From Proales similis (Eukaryota; Rotifera; Eurotatoria; Ploima; Proalidae): a DNA stretch of 64,000 nucleotides. The translations under genes were made by a program, and so were the position numbers. Under the pieces are notes generated by a model. The model was given only the letters and a program-made list of their open reading frames with translations. It ran no database searches and was not told the origin of the DNA. The DNA lies in contig JAGVRJ010000008.1 in the NCBI GenBank assembly GCA_019059635.1, forward strand, positions 620,001 through 684,000, written 5' to 3'. This document shows, one piece after another, positions 30,208 through 41,800 of the stretch; positions within the stretch are counted from its first letter, which is position 1; each line of letters starts with the position of its first letter.

Positions 30208-32788
30208 CTAGGTCCGTTTTACTCGTTTGACCGGACTTGAATCAATCGACTGTGAATCCGACCGGGCATCTTGCTCGACGGTTTCACTAAGTTTGATTAC
30301 TGCCTCAATGCAGTCGTCTATCGATGTGTTAATCGCCGACCGATCGTTGCTTTTCTGAGGCTCACAACTTCTCGTCGATTCGTTTTGACTGTTTTTGGTC
30401 GAGGAAGGAGAGTCGCTGCTCGAACGCAGACTGCTGCCGGCTTGTAGGAGCTCAGAGTCGAGTGAGCCGTTTCTCTTCGGCTTGCGGCCTCGTTTGCTTT
30501 TTCGCGGTCTTCCAGGACCCCGTTTGATCTTTACGCCCTCGCTCAGGTCAAGTATTTGCTTTGGCTTTCTCTGCCGCTTGCTCGTGGTCTCTTCCGATCG
30601 ACTCTCTTCGCTTTGGTCGCTGCCTTTTTGCTTTACGCAACTCACACATTCCCAGCCATACAGCTTGCTCTTGCGCGGCACGCTGTCCAACGGCGGCGTG
30701 AGACAACCGATGTGGTATATTTTGAGACACGTGTCACACTTGACAAGCAAGTGCGCGTTTTCTCTTGAGCCGCAGATCGAGCATCTAGAATCAGACCAGC
30801 TAACAGTGGCTGCTGCTTGCAGTTGCGCTGCGTTAAAACCTACTCGCCCTCGGGTGTCTCTTGTTCACTGGTCTGCTTCTTCTTGCGACCACGTTTCGAA
30901 GCTAGCTTCAAACTCTGGCCTCTTTGAATCACACTTGCCCATTCGGGCAGCTTCAAGTACTCCTGCAGCCGTTTCTCCAGCTCTTGCTGCACTTGTTCCA
31001 GACTGCTCACCAGCTCGTGTTTCTTTTCAAACTCAATTATTAGTTACAGCGAGCTACAGACGGCCCAGCTACCTGCTCGAGTTGCGCTCTCAACGTCTCT
31101 TTCTCGCTGATCAGCACTTTTTTCTTCTCCTTGAGTTTCTTCAGTCGTTCGCTCATATCGGCAATGTTTCGTTCGCGTTCTTTTCAAAAGTTTGCTTGTT
31201 CAGTTCTCAAGTTTGAATCGGCGTTCTGGCACCCTGTTGAATGCATTCACCTTGATGGTATTGGACAAACTGGGTTGTAAGCGCAATCGGGGGCGCAGTC
31301 TCTCTAGACGTCATGTCACTGCTCTTCTTCAATCTGACGGCCTTCGTTTGAAGACTAGTAAGAGCCGACGGACAAGTAGACAACATTCTTAAATCAGAGA
31401 GCATCAGTATGCGATCGAACAGCTCATCACACTCCAGACCTTGGAATCTTCGTCTCCAGCTCGAGTTTTTCAATAGCCTGCTTGCTTTTCATTAGCTCGT
31501 ATCTCCTCTTGGCCTGCTCGTATTTAACACGGACCCGGTCCTAACGAGGAGTTGCTTGACTAGGCGCTCGGCTCAACACTGAGCTAATCGCTTACCGAGT
31601 CGTCATAGCGCTGGAACAAGGGCGCGTTTCGCAGACGCAGCTGTTCTCGCGAACTGATCATTGCCAAATAGCGAGCACGACGCGCTTTGATCTTTTCTTT
31701 TTCGTTGTGCTGTTTGCAGTTGGCAAAGAACGGGTCTGTGATCGCCTATTCAGACAAGTCGGTCAGAGCTCGGACTCGAGTTGATTCAGGCGGTCTATTC
31801 ACTTGTTCGTAAGGATTGACCAACAGGCCGTGCTTTTGAGCGCAAGTGACGTGGAAATACGATTTACAGAGGCCAGCGTCACAGTTTATGCAGACGCCCG
31901 ACCGAGCCATGTTGAGATCATCGCAAAGAGAGCAGATCTGCGCCAAATTGATTTCAATCCAGAACTACGACTCCCTGAACTTGCCCCACTTACGTATTTG
32001 CCCCACTGGGCGCTGGCTATCTCGTCGAGCACCGCCGGCCAGAGAGTGTCCGTATTGACGTAAGAAACGCCCGGCGTGTAAAGAGCGCACACGATGTGAA
32101 CAAATCTTCCGCATCTGGTCTCTTTCATGAGGCCACAGTTCAGGTTGGGACAGAGCTCACACATGCGAGAGAACTGGTCGCCTTTGATCGCGCCCCTGAC
32201 GAATGCCGGTCGACTTGGCGAGTTTATGTTCAGACACGCGTCGCAGAACCAAGGCTCGGTGGAGGCCGACGAGTCGGTCGATGATTTAGACTCGCTGTCG
32301 CCGATGCCATAGCAGCCCTCGTGTGCGTAGAATCCGCACGAGTCACAGCAAACAAGTTCATCTTGTGCAGAGCTTTCTCACACAACATGAGCCAAAATGA
32401 GCAAATCACATCGGAAATGAGCAACTGGCCAACGAGAAAGCCACCAACCTCTGTTCGTTCAGGCAAACGCAGCAGAGTTTGGCTTGCGTTTGCTCGGTTT
32501 TCGCACTTGCGAAACTCTCTGGCTCTATTTTGACCGTCAGATCGTTCAAATTCGAGTCTTGGTTGTCAGTCGAGCCTTGATCGCTTGCGCTCTCCGAGTC
32601 TTTAAGAAAATTTCGATGCAAAATCCCACAGCAAATGAAGACGGGGACTCACCGGAGGCGGCTGTTGATTGCGAGCCGGAGTCGGTCGGCGACTCGTAAA
32701 CAAAATCTTGATCGTCGCTGCTCTCCTGATCGTCTGGCAGCTCTGACTGCCCGCACAACTCGGCCAGCAAGCTTCTCTTCTTTGACAT
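30208..32788 (-). CDS. PHF14: PHD finger chromatin protein, PHF14 homologue
   Basis: About ten exons with short introns, start MSKKRSLLAELCG at 32788. An N-terminal SLLAEL...DDQESSDDQDF motif resembles the PHF14 start. PHD1 begins at LCCVCLNEQ and ends EPWFCDAC. An extended PHD follows: CELCPNLNCGLMKET, RFVHIVCALYTPGVSY, ICSLCDDLNMARSGVC, CINCDAGLCKSYFHVTCAQK. A coiled coil comes next (about 31100-31500 and upstream), then a further PHD (LVKCDTCLKIYHIGCLTPPL, GWECVSC). The C-terminal region has an AT-hook-like KRGPGRPRKSKRGRKPKR. PHF14 reads the histone H3 tail in the nucleus and represses some growth-factor genes. The human protein has a fourth PHD finger at the C-terminus; I see the AT-hook region in its place. 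Exon borders in the coiled-coil part are approximate. Confidence 0.88.
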
Positions 32789-32980
32789 TTCCGCTTCGAA
32801 ATTCTCTGCCACGACCGATAGATGCGTACAAGAGAAGAAAAAAAAACGAAATCTAAAATGCACACGAAGCTCGCTCGCTCTAATTTTAACTGCTCGGCAT
32901 AATTTGTCCGAAATAAAACTTCTCAAGTTGTCACCGAGTCGGACTTTTCGTTTATTATATTTCAGCGGAATGAAGTCAGT

Positions 32981-34344
32981 CTATCGAAATGAAGAGTCAA
33001 GAGAAGAGGCCGAGAACTCAGCAATGAGCTCGAGGCATTCAAGAAGTTGACTAGGCTCTGGCCTAGACCTCATGTCCTCAACGATCATGTGCGGGGCTGT
33101 TTGACTCGATTTGGTCCACTCGTTTAATGCATCGAACAGATGCGACGAGTCAGATCGAACCAGAAGCAGGAAAATGACCTTCAAACATGAGTCTCTCTTG
33201 AGCCGCACAAGCATCTGAACAACGTGGTCGACATCACTCTGCTTGGCGAGCGATACGATTTGCATCGCAACGAAATCGTTCAGGACAACATGAACCGAGC
33301 CCGGCGTGTTCTGCTCGATCTCAAACGAGCCGTTGGTCTCCAATAATTGCACCAGTTCGCTGCTGAAGAACAGCTCCTGGCTAACTCGGATGCGATAGGT
33401 CGGCCGTCGATCGAGCTGAGCGGGCAGCTCGAACTTGTACCAGTCGAATTTAATCGAGTCCTGAATCGCTCTGGTCTCGTACTCGACAATCAAAAGCTGT
33501 GGACAGCGCAGCTCACTTGAGCACAGATTGAACATGTCCATTTCGACCAGAGCGCAGTCAAAGTGCTCAAACACAATTGAAACGAGCTCTTTGCTCTTGC
33601 ACATTTCTTTGGGTGCCACTCTCAGGCTGCACATTTTCTCTATCTGCGCCTCGAACTCGTCATAAAGAGGCCACGACTTGGTTTCGATCACAATCAAGAC
33701 CTTGATAAAGAACGTTCGTGTGAGGACGGAAGAGATCAATTGAGCGATTGTTATCCAGGCCTGCCTTGAGATCTTTCCTCGACTCAAGCCGGTTTATGTA
33801 GTCAGCGAGCTGGCAAATTTTCGGGCTCTTTAACCTCGCCGCATCTCCGATCAACACGCGCAGTTCCTTTTCTAATATTCGCATTTCGTCTTCAATTTTG
33901 TCATTTCTCAAAACGAATCACCCCTCTTGCGCTTTCAATATTCTATTTACCGCAAATTAGATTTTCGAACTCGCGCTCGTAACCTATCCAGAAGGCGAAG
34001 AAGCTCATCCAGCCATAGTTGAACATGATCTCAAGTGAATTTTTCATCAGGCCGATTGCAGCCAATTTTTTACACTTTTGAACGTCTGTGTGCGTGTACT
34101 GACAAGCAAGAGAGACTGGTTGATTGAGAACATCTTCTTTGAGAGTCTTGCTCAAGTGCCTTGCAAGCGATGCAATTCGTTCAGACCACAGCATCTCAAT
34201 GCACCGCATTGTTTCACTCTCTTCGCTCTCATTCAAATAGGCGAGTTCCAAGTTTTCGTTCGGCGGCTTAACTCTGGCTACACGATCCACGCATCTGGCG
34301 CTAAAGTACTCGTCAAATTGGTCGAGTAGTTTGCTGTCCGTCAT
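32981..34344 (-). CDS. Unrecognised protein of about 430 residues
   Basis: Three coding exons can be joined. Exon 1 runs from 34344 (MTDSKLLDQFDEYF) to a GTAAAT donor near 33950. A 61-nt intron leads to DEMRILEKELRVLIGDAAR, and a 70-nt intron (GTTAAA to TCAAG) leads to QAWITIAQLISSVL and a long open frame to the stop at 32981. The product is mostly helical in the first half and mixed in the second, with no signal peptide or membrane helix. Hydrophobic strands such as VLIVIE and LLIVEYE could belong to a Rossmann- or nuclease-like fold, but no catalytic motif is visible. It starts only 21 nt after the stop of a small same-strand ORF, which suggests co-transcription. An AATAAA lies about 25 nt past the stop. 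Confidence 0.6.
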
Positions 34345-34365
34345 TTCATGCTTGTCAGTTGCTTT

Positions 34366-34656
34366 CTATTTCCTCGGGCGAATAAGAACATTTTTCTTCT
34401 GCACAGTTGAGCTCAGTTTAGAAACCTTTGATTGACTCATGCAAACTATAGGCTTGAGAGAAGCACTTGGGCTTGGCGTTATGCAAACTGTGCGCACAGG
34501 CTTGGCTTTTCGTGAGCATTCGCGCAGTTCCATGAGTTCCTTGTTCTCTCGCATCACGAACATGGGCCGATTTCTAAACGCTCGCCAAACGGCCTCCAAG
34601 CCCACACCATTTCCAGAGCCTTTCCTACTCTTGTACCCTTTCTCACTCGTCGCCAT
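34366..34656 (-). CDS. Small basic protein of unknown function
   Basis: Uninterrupted 96-codon frame from the first ATG (MATSEKGYKSRKGSG). It is rich in Lys, Arg and Ser, with a central helix (ENKELMELRECSRKAK) and the C-terminal sequence KKNVLIRPRK. No family recognised. Support as a gene comes from its position: its stop lies 21 nt before the start of the 430-residue gene on the same strand, and an AG (gacaag) sits 4 nt before that gene's CATGAAATG context. It could be the first cistron of a two-gene unit, an upstream exon of the same gene, or a chance frame. Confidence 0.4.
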   Translation of the reverse strand: MATSEKGYKSRKGSGNGVGLEAVWRAFRNRPMFVMRENKELMELRECSRKAKPVRTVCITPSPSASLKPIVCMSQSKVSKLSSTVQKKNVLIRPRK

Positions 34657-35843
34657 ACTCGCAAACCTTTTTCTTTCATCAAACGCGCTTCTGAATTCAT
34701 TTATCAATCGTCGTCAAAGAAGGAGAGCAAAGTACTCAGCTGAAAGCTATAAAGAGCAAAGAGTAAACTATGGGAGTTTATTTTTAGCAACGCAGCAAGG
34801 GCATCTTTTATTTACGTTGATGTTACGTGCTGGCTGCTCATCAGTTTTCGTCTCATGCGTCAATGATTTCCTTTCCTATTGAATTGCTCCTCTATTGAGC
34901 AAGTCAGTCGAATGCTAACAAGTGAGTAGCGAGCAAAATAGCTCATTCAGACAAGAATCATTCTTCTCGTGTCACCATTCAGCTCACTCTCTCTCTCTCT
35001 CTTCTTGTTTTGCTCTGATTCGTTTGAAAAGTAAAAATAGCCGATGAGCTAATTGGCTCCCATTCAAGCGGTGCCTGCTAAGTCCTGTAAAGGGAAGCAT
35101 GTTCTAGGGTTCAGCACGCGAACAGCATGGCTTTGAATAAAGCAGCAGATAATGCAAACTCTTCGTTATTGTTACAGTTATTAGCGAATACGGCTTTTGT
35201 GCTTGCCCGAACGGATTTCATCTAAATCCCATCAAATTCTGCTTTCCTAATGAGAAACCTCTTCTTCTGGCATTGTTTGCTTGACTTGGCCTGATCGTGC
35301 CTCTTTACTTGGCTTCAATTTCCGCCAAATCAAATCGAATACAAGGTGAATGCATTTGCGTCAGCTAACATCGCTTCATTGAATACGTGATGTATTGACG
35401 AGACAAGCTTTTACATGCCTCTGTCTCATCTGGTTTACGCCATCCGGCCAGCCCTGAAGCTTTTTGTTCGCTTCGCGGCCTCACGTTTCTTGTTGTTTCC
35501 TCCAAAATAGTCTGCACGTCATCGCCCTATCTTATCAGTTCGATTGGCAACAGTTTCAGCATAAAAACCAACAAAGCCAATAAAAAATCCTCTCTATTTC
35601 GAGGTTCGATTGGTTCTCGCCATATTCCAAACGAACAATGGGTCTGTGCGCTGATCGCTTTCATTGATTTGGACGCAAAAAAAAACCAATTGCTGAATGC
35701 TTAAAAACATTTTGTTTTTAAATACGAAGCGCAAGAAAGCATGCTTTTAAAGAGTAGCATTAAGAGTGAAATTTATCAGAATAAGAACTGTGAACGTGAT
35801 GCGTTTTATGAACAGAGATGAGAGTTAAAATTTTTTAGATGAT
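34657..35843. other. Gene-free stretch right of the integrin 3' end
   Basis: About 1.2 kb with no credible exon. It contains a CT tract (about 34985-35005). It should hold the promoter of the small-ORF/430-residue unit and the integrin 3' UTR. Confidence 0.45.
34985..35005. repeat. CT tract
   Basis: CT dinucleotide run in noncoding sequence upstream of the small basic ORF. Confidence 0.75.
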
Positions 35844-38800
35844 TTAGGGCCGTTGGCGATGCGGACCAGAAATGTAAAGCTGAGCCATCGCCGAATGAGG
35901 CTTGTGATTAACGCGCTGTTTGTGCTGCTGAAGCTTTATCATGCTCTTGGGCAACGGCGGCATCGCAGAGCAGGCGAGCTTAGCGTCTTCGTGACTCGTC
36001 TCACCGCTATTTTTGGCCAAAAGGGCTCTCATATCTTCTGGCTCGGTCGAATGGCTTGCAGTTGGCGTTTGCCTTTGGAAAGTTCGAAGAGACGTGCTCG
36101 AGCAAGCGGATGAGAGTTCTCTTTTTTGCGTGCTTGGCGATGAGTACTTTATGTACTGGGCCAGAACAGCCTTATTTCCTGATGCTGCGAGCACTGGCTT
36201 TTCCCTTGTTATCGACGACGTTGATGTTATTGGTATTGCTAATCCCGGCATGTTCGCTATCACGATTTGCTCTTTGCTGCGATCACGACCAGTCTGACTG
36301 AAATGGCCTGTTTGCATGCACTCTCTTCCAATGTCGATCACTTCGTTTGTTGTGGTTTCTTCTTCGCTCGAGTCGCTCATCCGGTCGGTTTCCGGTCGCC
36401 GGAAAAAGTCGCACTCAAAATATCGTTTTGCTTAGAAAAAAAGAAGAAAAGCGCGACCAATTTCATTTCTGAGCTTACTTGCCACAAGACGAGTGTTAGA
36501 AGGCCTAAAAGCAAAAGCCCGGCCAGCACAGATAGGATTATCAATCTGCCGCTGACTGAATTAAGTCGGCGCCATTTGGAGTAGCTCAGTGTTTCGACCT
36601 GAAAAATCGTCATCATGATTAATTAGAGAATTATTACAACATCATCATCGTGATCAGACACAGCCAAAAGCTTGTTGGTTTTTATCATTTTGCTTCGATC
36701 TATTAGAAGCCAGGCTTGCAGGCTCGACTGAGCCGGTTCGAAATTAGCTAATAATGGAACAAGGCTCGGCGAGTGCGCTCATACTTGACTAATTCATTGC
36801 AAGCTCAGCTTGTGTTTACATCATGACTTCAGCAAGCACGCTTCCTGCCGCTTGTGTGGTAGGATAAGTAAACAGTTTTAAAATGGAGCAAAAAAATAGA
36901 GGGCGAGAACAGTTGGGATGAGAACAGATAGCAGCAGCTGGTCTGTTTGTGTAGTAAACATGCCTTAAACAAATTAGGCTCAAAATGTTTATAATCTAAA
37001 TGCTAGTCGAACAGGCGATTGGTTTCATCATTAAAACATTTGCCCAGTGTAATCAAGTTCTGTTTGTTTAATAAGGCAGTCAAGTCAGCAGGCTCTTGCT
37101 GATGCTTCAACAAGTGTCAGTAGGTACAAGTGTGTGAGCGAAAAAAATTACCAGCAAGAAGCGACGGCGCGCACCCAGTGCCACAGAAACAGGCAGAGAG
37201 GCAGGAAATTGAGCTCTTTTTCGCTTCCGATTCGGCGCTGTTGCCGGAGTTGTTTCTAACGCGCCGAAAAAGGGTTAAAGGAAGGATGAAGGTTAGATTC
37301 GATGCCGATTGATTAGGATTCAGTGGGAATGTGATTTATGCTTATCTAATTAGTCGACGGTATTCTCCTATTACTGCACAGGCGTAAGTTCCATACGCAC
37401 AGCACTCTATTCTTTTGCGTCACACGAGCCAATTTGGCTTATTATTGGCCCTGGTTCATCTTTCCTAAACATTTCACCAACTCTAGACTGTTCGCTTGGC
37501 GACCAAAAGGTTCCACAACGTGCGCGCAACAAGCATCCAAATGACGAATAAACAACACGACGAGCAAATATTTGATTGTTTCTGGCCAATTATTTGCTCG
37601 TGGTTTAACCGTGGTTTGTGAGAAAGAAAAAAGTTGGAAGGAAAAAAGTGGATAAAAAACACGCATTTAGTAGCTTGTACGCGGCGGCGGTGACGGTGAC
37701 AATACCGATCGATTAATTTGATAAAATTTCATTGCACCAGCAGCAGCAGCAGTCAGTTAGACTTTGGCATGAAAAGCAAATTCAGCATGAGAGCGAGCAC
37801 AAGCCAGTCGAGTCGGAGAATGAAAGAACGAACCCTGCATGCAGAGCTACATGCTGAGAGAGTGCAACAGAGAGAGAGAGAGAGAATGGCAGAAAGTGAA
37901 AGAGAACAGTAGTGAAAGTGCTGAAAGCTTGCGGGCAAAGTTTTGTTTCTTTTCAAAACAAAAGAAGGAAGCGTTGGCAGCGTAGAAAGGCAAGAAGCAA
38001 ATCGGAAGAAACCGGAACGCATTGGGCGGAAATTAGCGCATGAAATGCTCTAGCAATGAGACTTTAATTCTCAGCCTTTGTGCTTGAACGGGCAAGAGTG
38101 TTGATTAAGCTGAATTATTCAACACGGCTGGGAGTTGTTCGAGCCGAACTTGTTCACCTATTCAGAACAAGCGAGCGTTAGTCGATTTCCAATTACAAGT
38201 GCTGATTCGACTCTCCAGCCACTTGTTCTTTGCACTCGAGTTCTTTTCAAGCAAGTAATTTGTCTATCGCATTTAATTGCTAGATTCTGCTGCAGCTAAA
38301 CAAGTGCTTATGCCATTTGACGTTTGCCAAAGACTCTAGACAAGAGACTTGAGACCAAGTCAATAAATATTCGCTATTTGCTGCTAATTTAAATCTAATT
38401 TAAATCACTTATTTCACTGGCTTGCATAAGATAGCTGCTGCTGTGCTCATTCAACTCTGGCGCTCAGGGATTGTAAGCGAACGAGACATGAAGTGAGTAT
38501 TGGGTGAGAATGAGCGAAACAGTTGAAATGAGTTTCATTCACTATTCGCTTGAGTGGTGTGATGATTAAGAAAGAAAAGCCGGTAGCAAATCGCTTCCCA
38601 ATGCACCAATCTAATCTAAAAATTTGACTATTCTGCACCATTCCCAGATGAATAGAGCCTAGCGATGGAGTTATCCGGAAGATGGCAACAAATGAACAAG
38701 AGCGGCCAACTCGTCAACATGAGCTATTTCACCGTCGAGGAAAGTAAAAAAGTGTTCGAGCAAATGGCCTCCTTCTCAAGCCAGTTTGTGTTCAACTCAA

Positions 38801-41800
38801 ACGAGCTTACTTACTCGCCGGGCATGACCGTTCTGATTGCGCTGTTCGCATCCATGGTCGCATTCGTCACAATCACCGGCAATGTGTTTGTCATCGTTGC
38901 CTTCATAATCGAAAAAAGCCTGCGAAAGTACTCGAACTACTTCATTCTCAACTTGTCGATCGCCGACCTGCTCATCGGCCTGTTAATACCGTTCTACACG
39001 CCCTTTCTGCTCTACAACCATCAGTGGATGTTTGGCCGAATCGCGTGCACAATCTGGCTGGTGCTCGACTACGTGGTATGCAGCGCCAGTGTCCTCTGCA
39101 TAGTTGTCATCAGCATGGACCGCTACTTGATGGTAAGTCGTGGCCTTGACTACATGGCCAGCCAGAAGCTTAAAAAGGCGATGTGCATAATGGCCGCGGT
39201 CTGGCTCATCGCCTTTTTGAACTACGCTCCCGCCATTGTTCTCTGGGAGTACATCGCCGGCAAGAGGACTGTTCAAGATGGCGAATGCAAAGTAGAGTTT
39301 CACAACAACCTCATTTACTTGACTGTGACCGCATGCGTCGAGTTTTTCGCTCCACTCTTGACCATCTGCTCGCTTAACTTTGCGGTCTACTTGAACATAC
39401 GAGAGAGATCTCGGGGCCTGATTCGAAGCACAAAGCAAACGTTTGTGCTCAAGAGCGAAGAAAACGACCAAAAGCCGGCCACCAAGCCCGCCAGCCACAC
39501 CACAGCAAATGAGGCTAAACCGGACGAGAGTGTGCCGTTGAAGGGCTTAAAAGCGGCTGTGAATCAAAACGAGGGCGCCACCACATCTTCAAGCGGATCT
39601 TCTTCATACGACGAAAACGTCGACAAAAAGTGTGCGCCCAACGAGCAGGCTGCACAAGACAGCTCGCAGAGGCTAATAAACTCAGACAGAGCGGCAGCGA
39701 GCGAAAAAGACCGAAGTTTTTCAACCAACGGACGAGACTCTAAAGCGCCCGAGCCGAAGATGACCAAGATGAGCCGCTCGTCATTGAATCGGGACAAAAA
39801 AGCGGCCCGTTCGCTCTTCATTCTCGTGTTTGTGTTCTTCTTTTGCTGGGTAAGTCGGCCTGACTAGCCAATCGGTCTTAACTGACTCGATTCAGCTAAA
39901 CTTGTTGCTCTCTAACACACACACAATAGGCACCGTACACTCTTCTGACGCTCATCAAGTCGGTGTGTGCCACTTGTGTCAACGAGAATGTCTACGAGCT
40001 CTCATTCTGGCTGCTCTGGTTCAACTCGACAGTCAACCCGATATTGTATTCGCTTTTGCACGTAAAATTCCGCCACGCATTCTTACGCATCTTGAATTTC
40101 CTGTTCTGCTGCAACTCTGGCCACAGACAGAGATCTCGATCCGGTCGTTACTGAAACGCTCTGCGCCTCGACACGGCCACGCCACAACCATTCATTCACA
40201 ACACGGTGATCTGTTTTCTTGCGCCATTTAAATCGCTTCTCTCCTTAATTATGTTTTCCTCTTTCTTACTTTATGCTCCTTTACCTCTTTCTATTTAAAA
40301 TTTATGGTTCTAGACCAGTTCGAGCAGCAAGCGCCCTTTGCAGCTCATTTAGTTACACAACAAAAACGAAGAATAAACTGTTCGATCGAGCGTTTAGGGG
40401 CGAGCTTTGGCTGTAAAATTGAGATCACGGGATGCAAACCAATCTCTCTTACCTGGCTTTTGCTCACAAATCCTTGTTTGTCCAGCTCGAACGGAAGCTC
40501 AAACGGCAAATGCTTGATCACACTCAGGCCTTTGCTTTTTACTCGCAGTTCGTCCGGCTGTCACATAAACGAAACATTACCGACCAGTATGCAAAATTCG
40601 TCCTTAATCGACCTACCCCGTTCTGTAGCGAATCTGATCTAAGGCGAAAGCGAATGCGCACCTCTGCCGAGTCCAAAGGAGCCAAGGCGCCAATGTGACA
40701 ATAGATGAGGCCACAGCGGTCTTTGTGGTTGCCCGTTCCAAGCAGCAACAATCTGTTCTGCTTGTCAATGTCAAGCTCGCATTCGTCGTTTCTCATCTCA
40801 CTGCGCGTCTGAACATGAAGAAGTCGAGCCGTCGAGTCGACCAGGCTCACATGGCTGTTTCGCATTGACCTTGTCTACAAGCGAACATGAAACGGCTGCG
40901 GTGCGAAGCGAGTCAAACTCGTTACGTTCAAGTGAAGCGGATCGAGCAGATGATGGTCCATTCGGCATCTGATTGGCCCCTCGACTTCGGGCAGATGCGA
41001 AATGTAGAGCAGCGGGAGGCGAGATTTTCGCACATACTGAGGCCAGGCAACGATCAACTCGCTTGACTTTATTATGCTTGAGCCTTGGTTTATCAGTTTG
41101 TATTGGTGAACAATCTCGGGCCCGATCTCAGACTCGTTCAAAAGCTTGTCGAGCGGAGCGGCTTCGAACTTGACTTGTTCTTGCAGGGTTTTTCTTTGAA
41201 AAAAAAATTAAAACAGGACGCTTGTTTAAGTAGAAGATTTCAAATTACCCAATCAACGCAATCGACGGCCGGATTCTCAACTCGACCTGCACCTGGGCTT
41301 GGTTGTTGGCCAAAGTGGTTTTTTGCTCCGAGTTGCGGCTTTGTTTCATTTTTTTTTCAATTCAGTCAAAGAAGGTCGACCAGCTTGGGCCTTACGTTTT
41401 GGCGATCAGGTTGAAAATGAGCTGGTCGGACACAAGTCTCTCTTCTCTGGCAGCCACTCTGATAATGAAGCTGGCCTTGAAAGAATGGGTTGACTCGCAA
41501 CATCCACGAAGCTTTAGAAGCGAGTCTTACATGAGAACGGGCTGGCATAGGATTGCCAATGTCACAAACAACACTGGTCAAGTTGTCTGTTTTAAGCTGA
41601 GAGCACGGAATGAGAGTTTCCTTGAACGACGAGGCCGCTCCAGCGATCGCTTTTACGAAATGCACTCCGGTCGGCAATGTGACGACTGTTTGCGCGTCGA
41701 ACGCCGACTCGCCAAGGTTCTCAACAAACACGTGAATGTCCAAGCTGGTCTGAGAGCCGAGCTCGTACACTCTGGTCGAGCTGGTCGATTAAAAACATGA

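Noticed and set aside
33700..33910. Reading straight through or splicing out a 24-27 nt segment near GTCCTC in the 430-residue gene.
   Set aside because: A 70-nt intron from GTTAAA to TCAAG keeps the frame with a better size and a branch-point-like GCTGAC.
38665..40154. Assigning the nested receptor as muscarinic acetylcholine or histamine H1.
   Set aside because: The TM4 end (WEYIAG), the TM6 CWAPYTLL and the TM7 SFWLLWFNSTVNPILY pattern fit H3/H4 receptors better than either.
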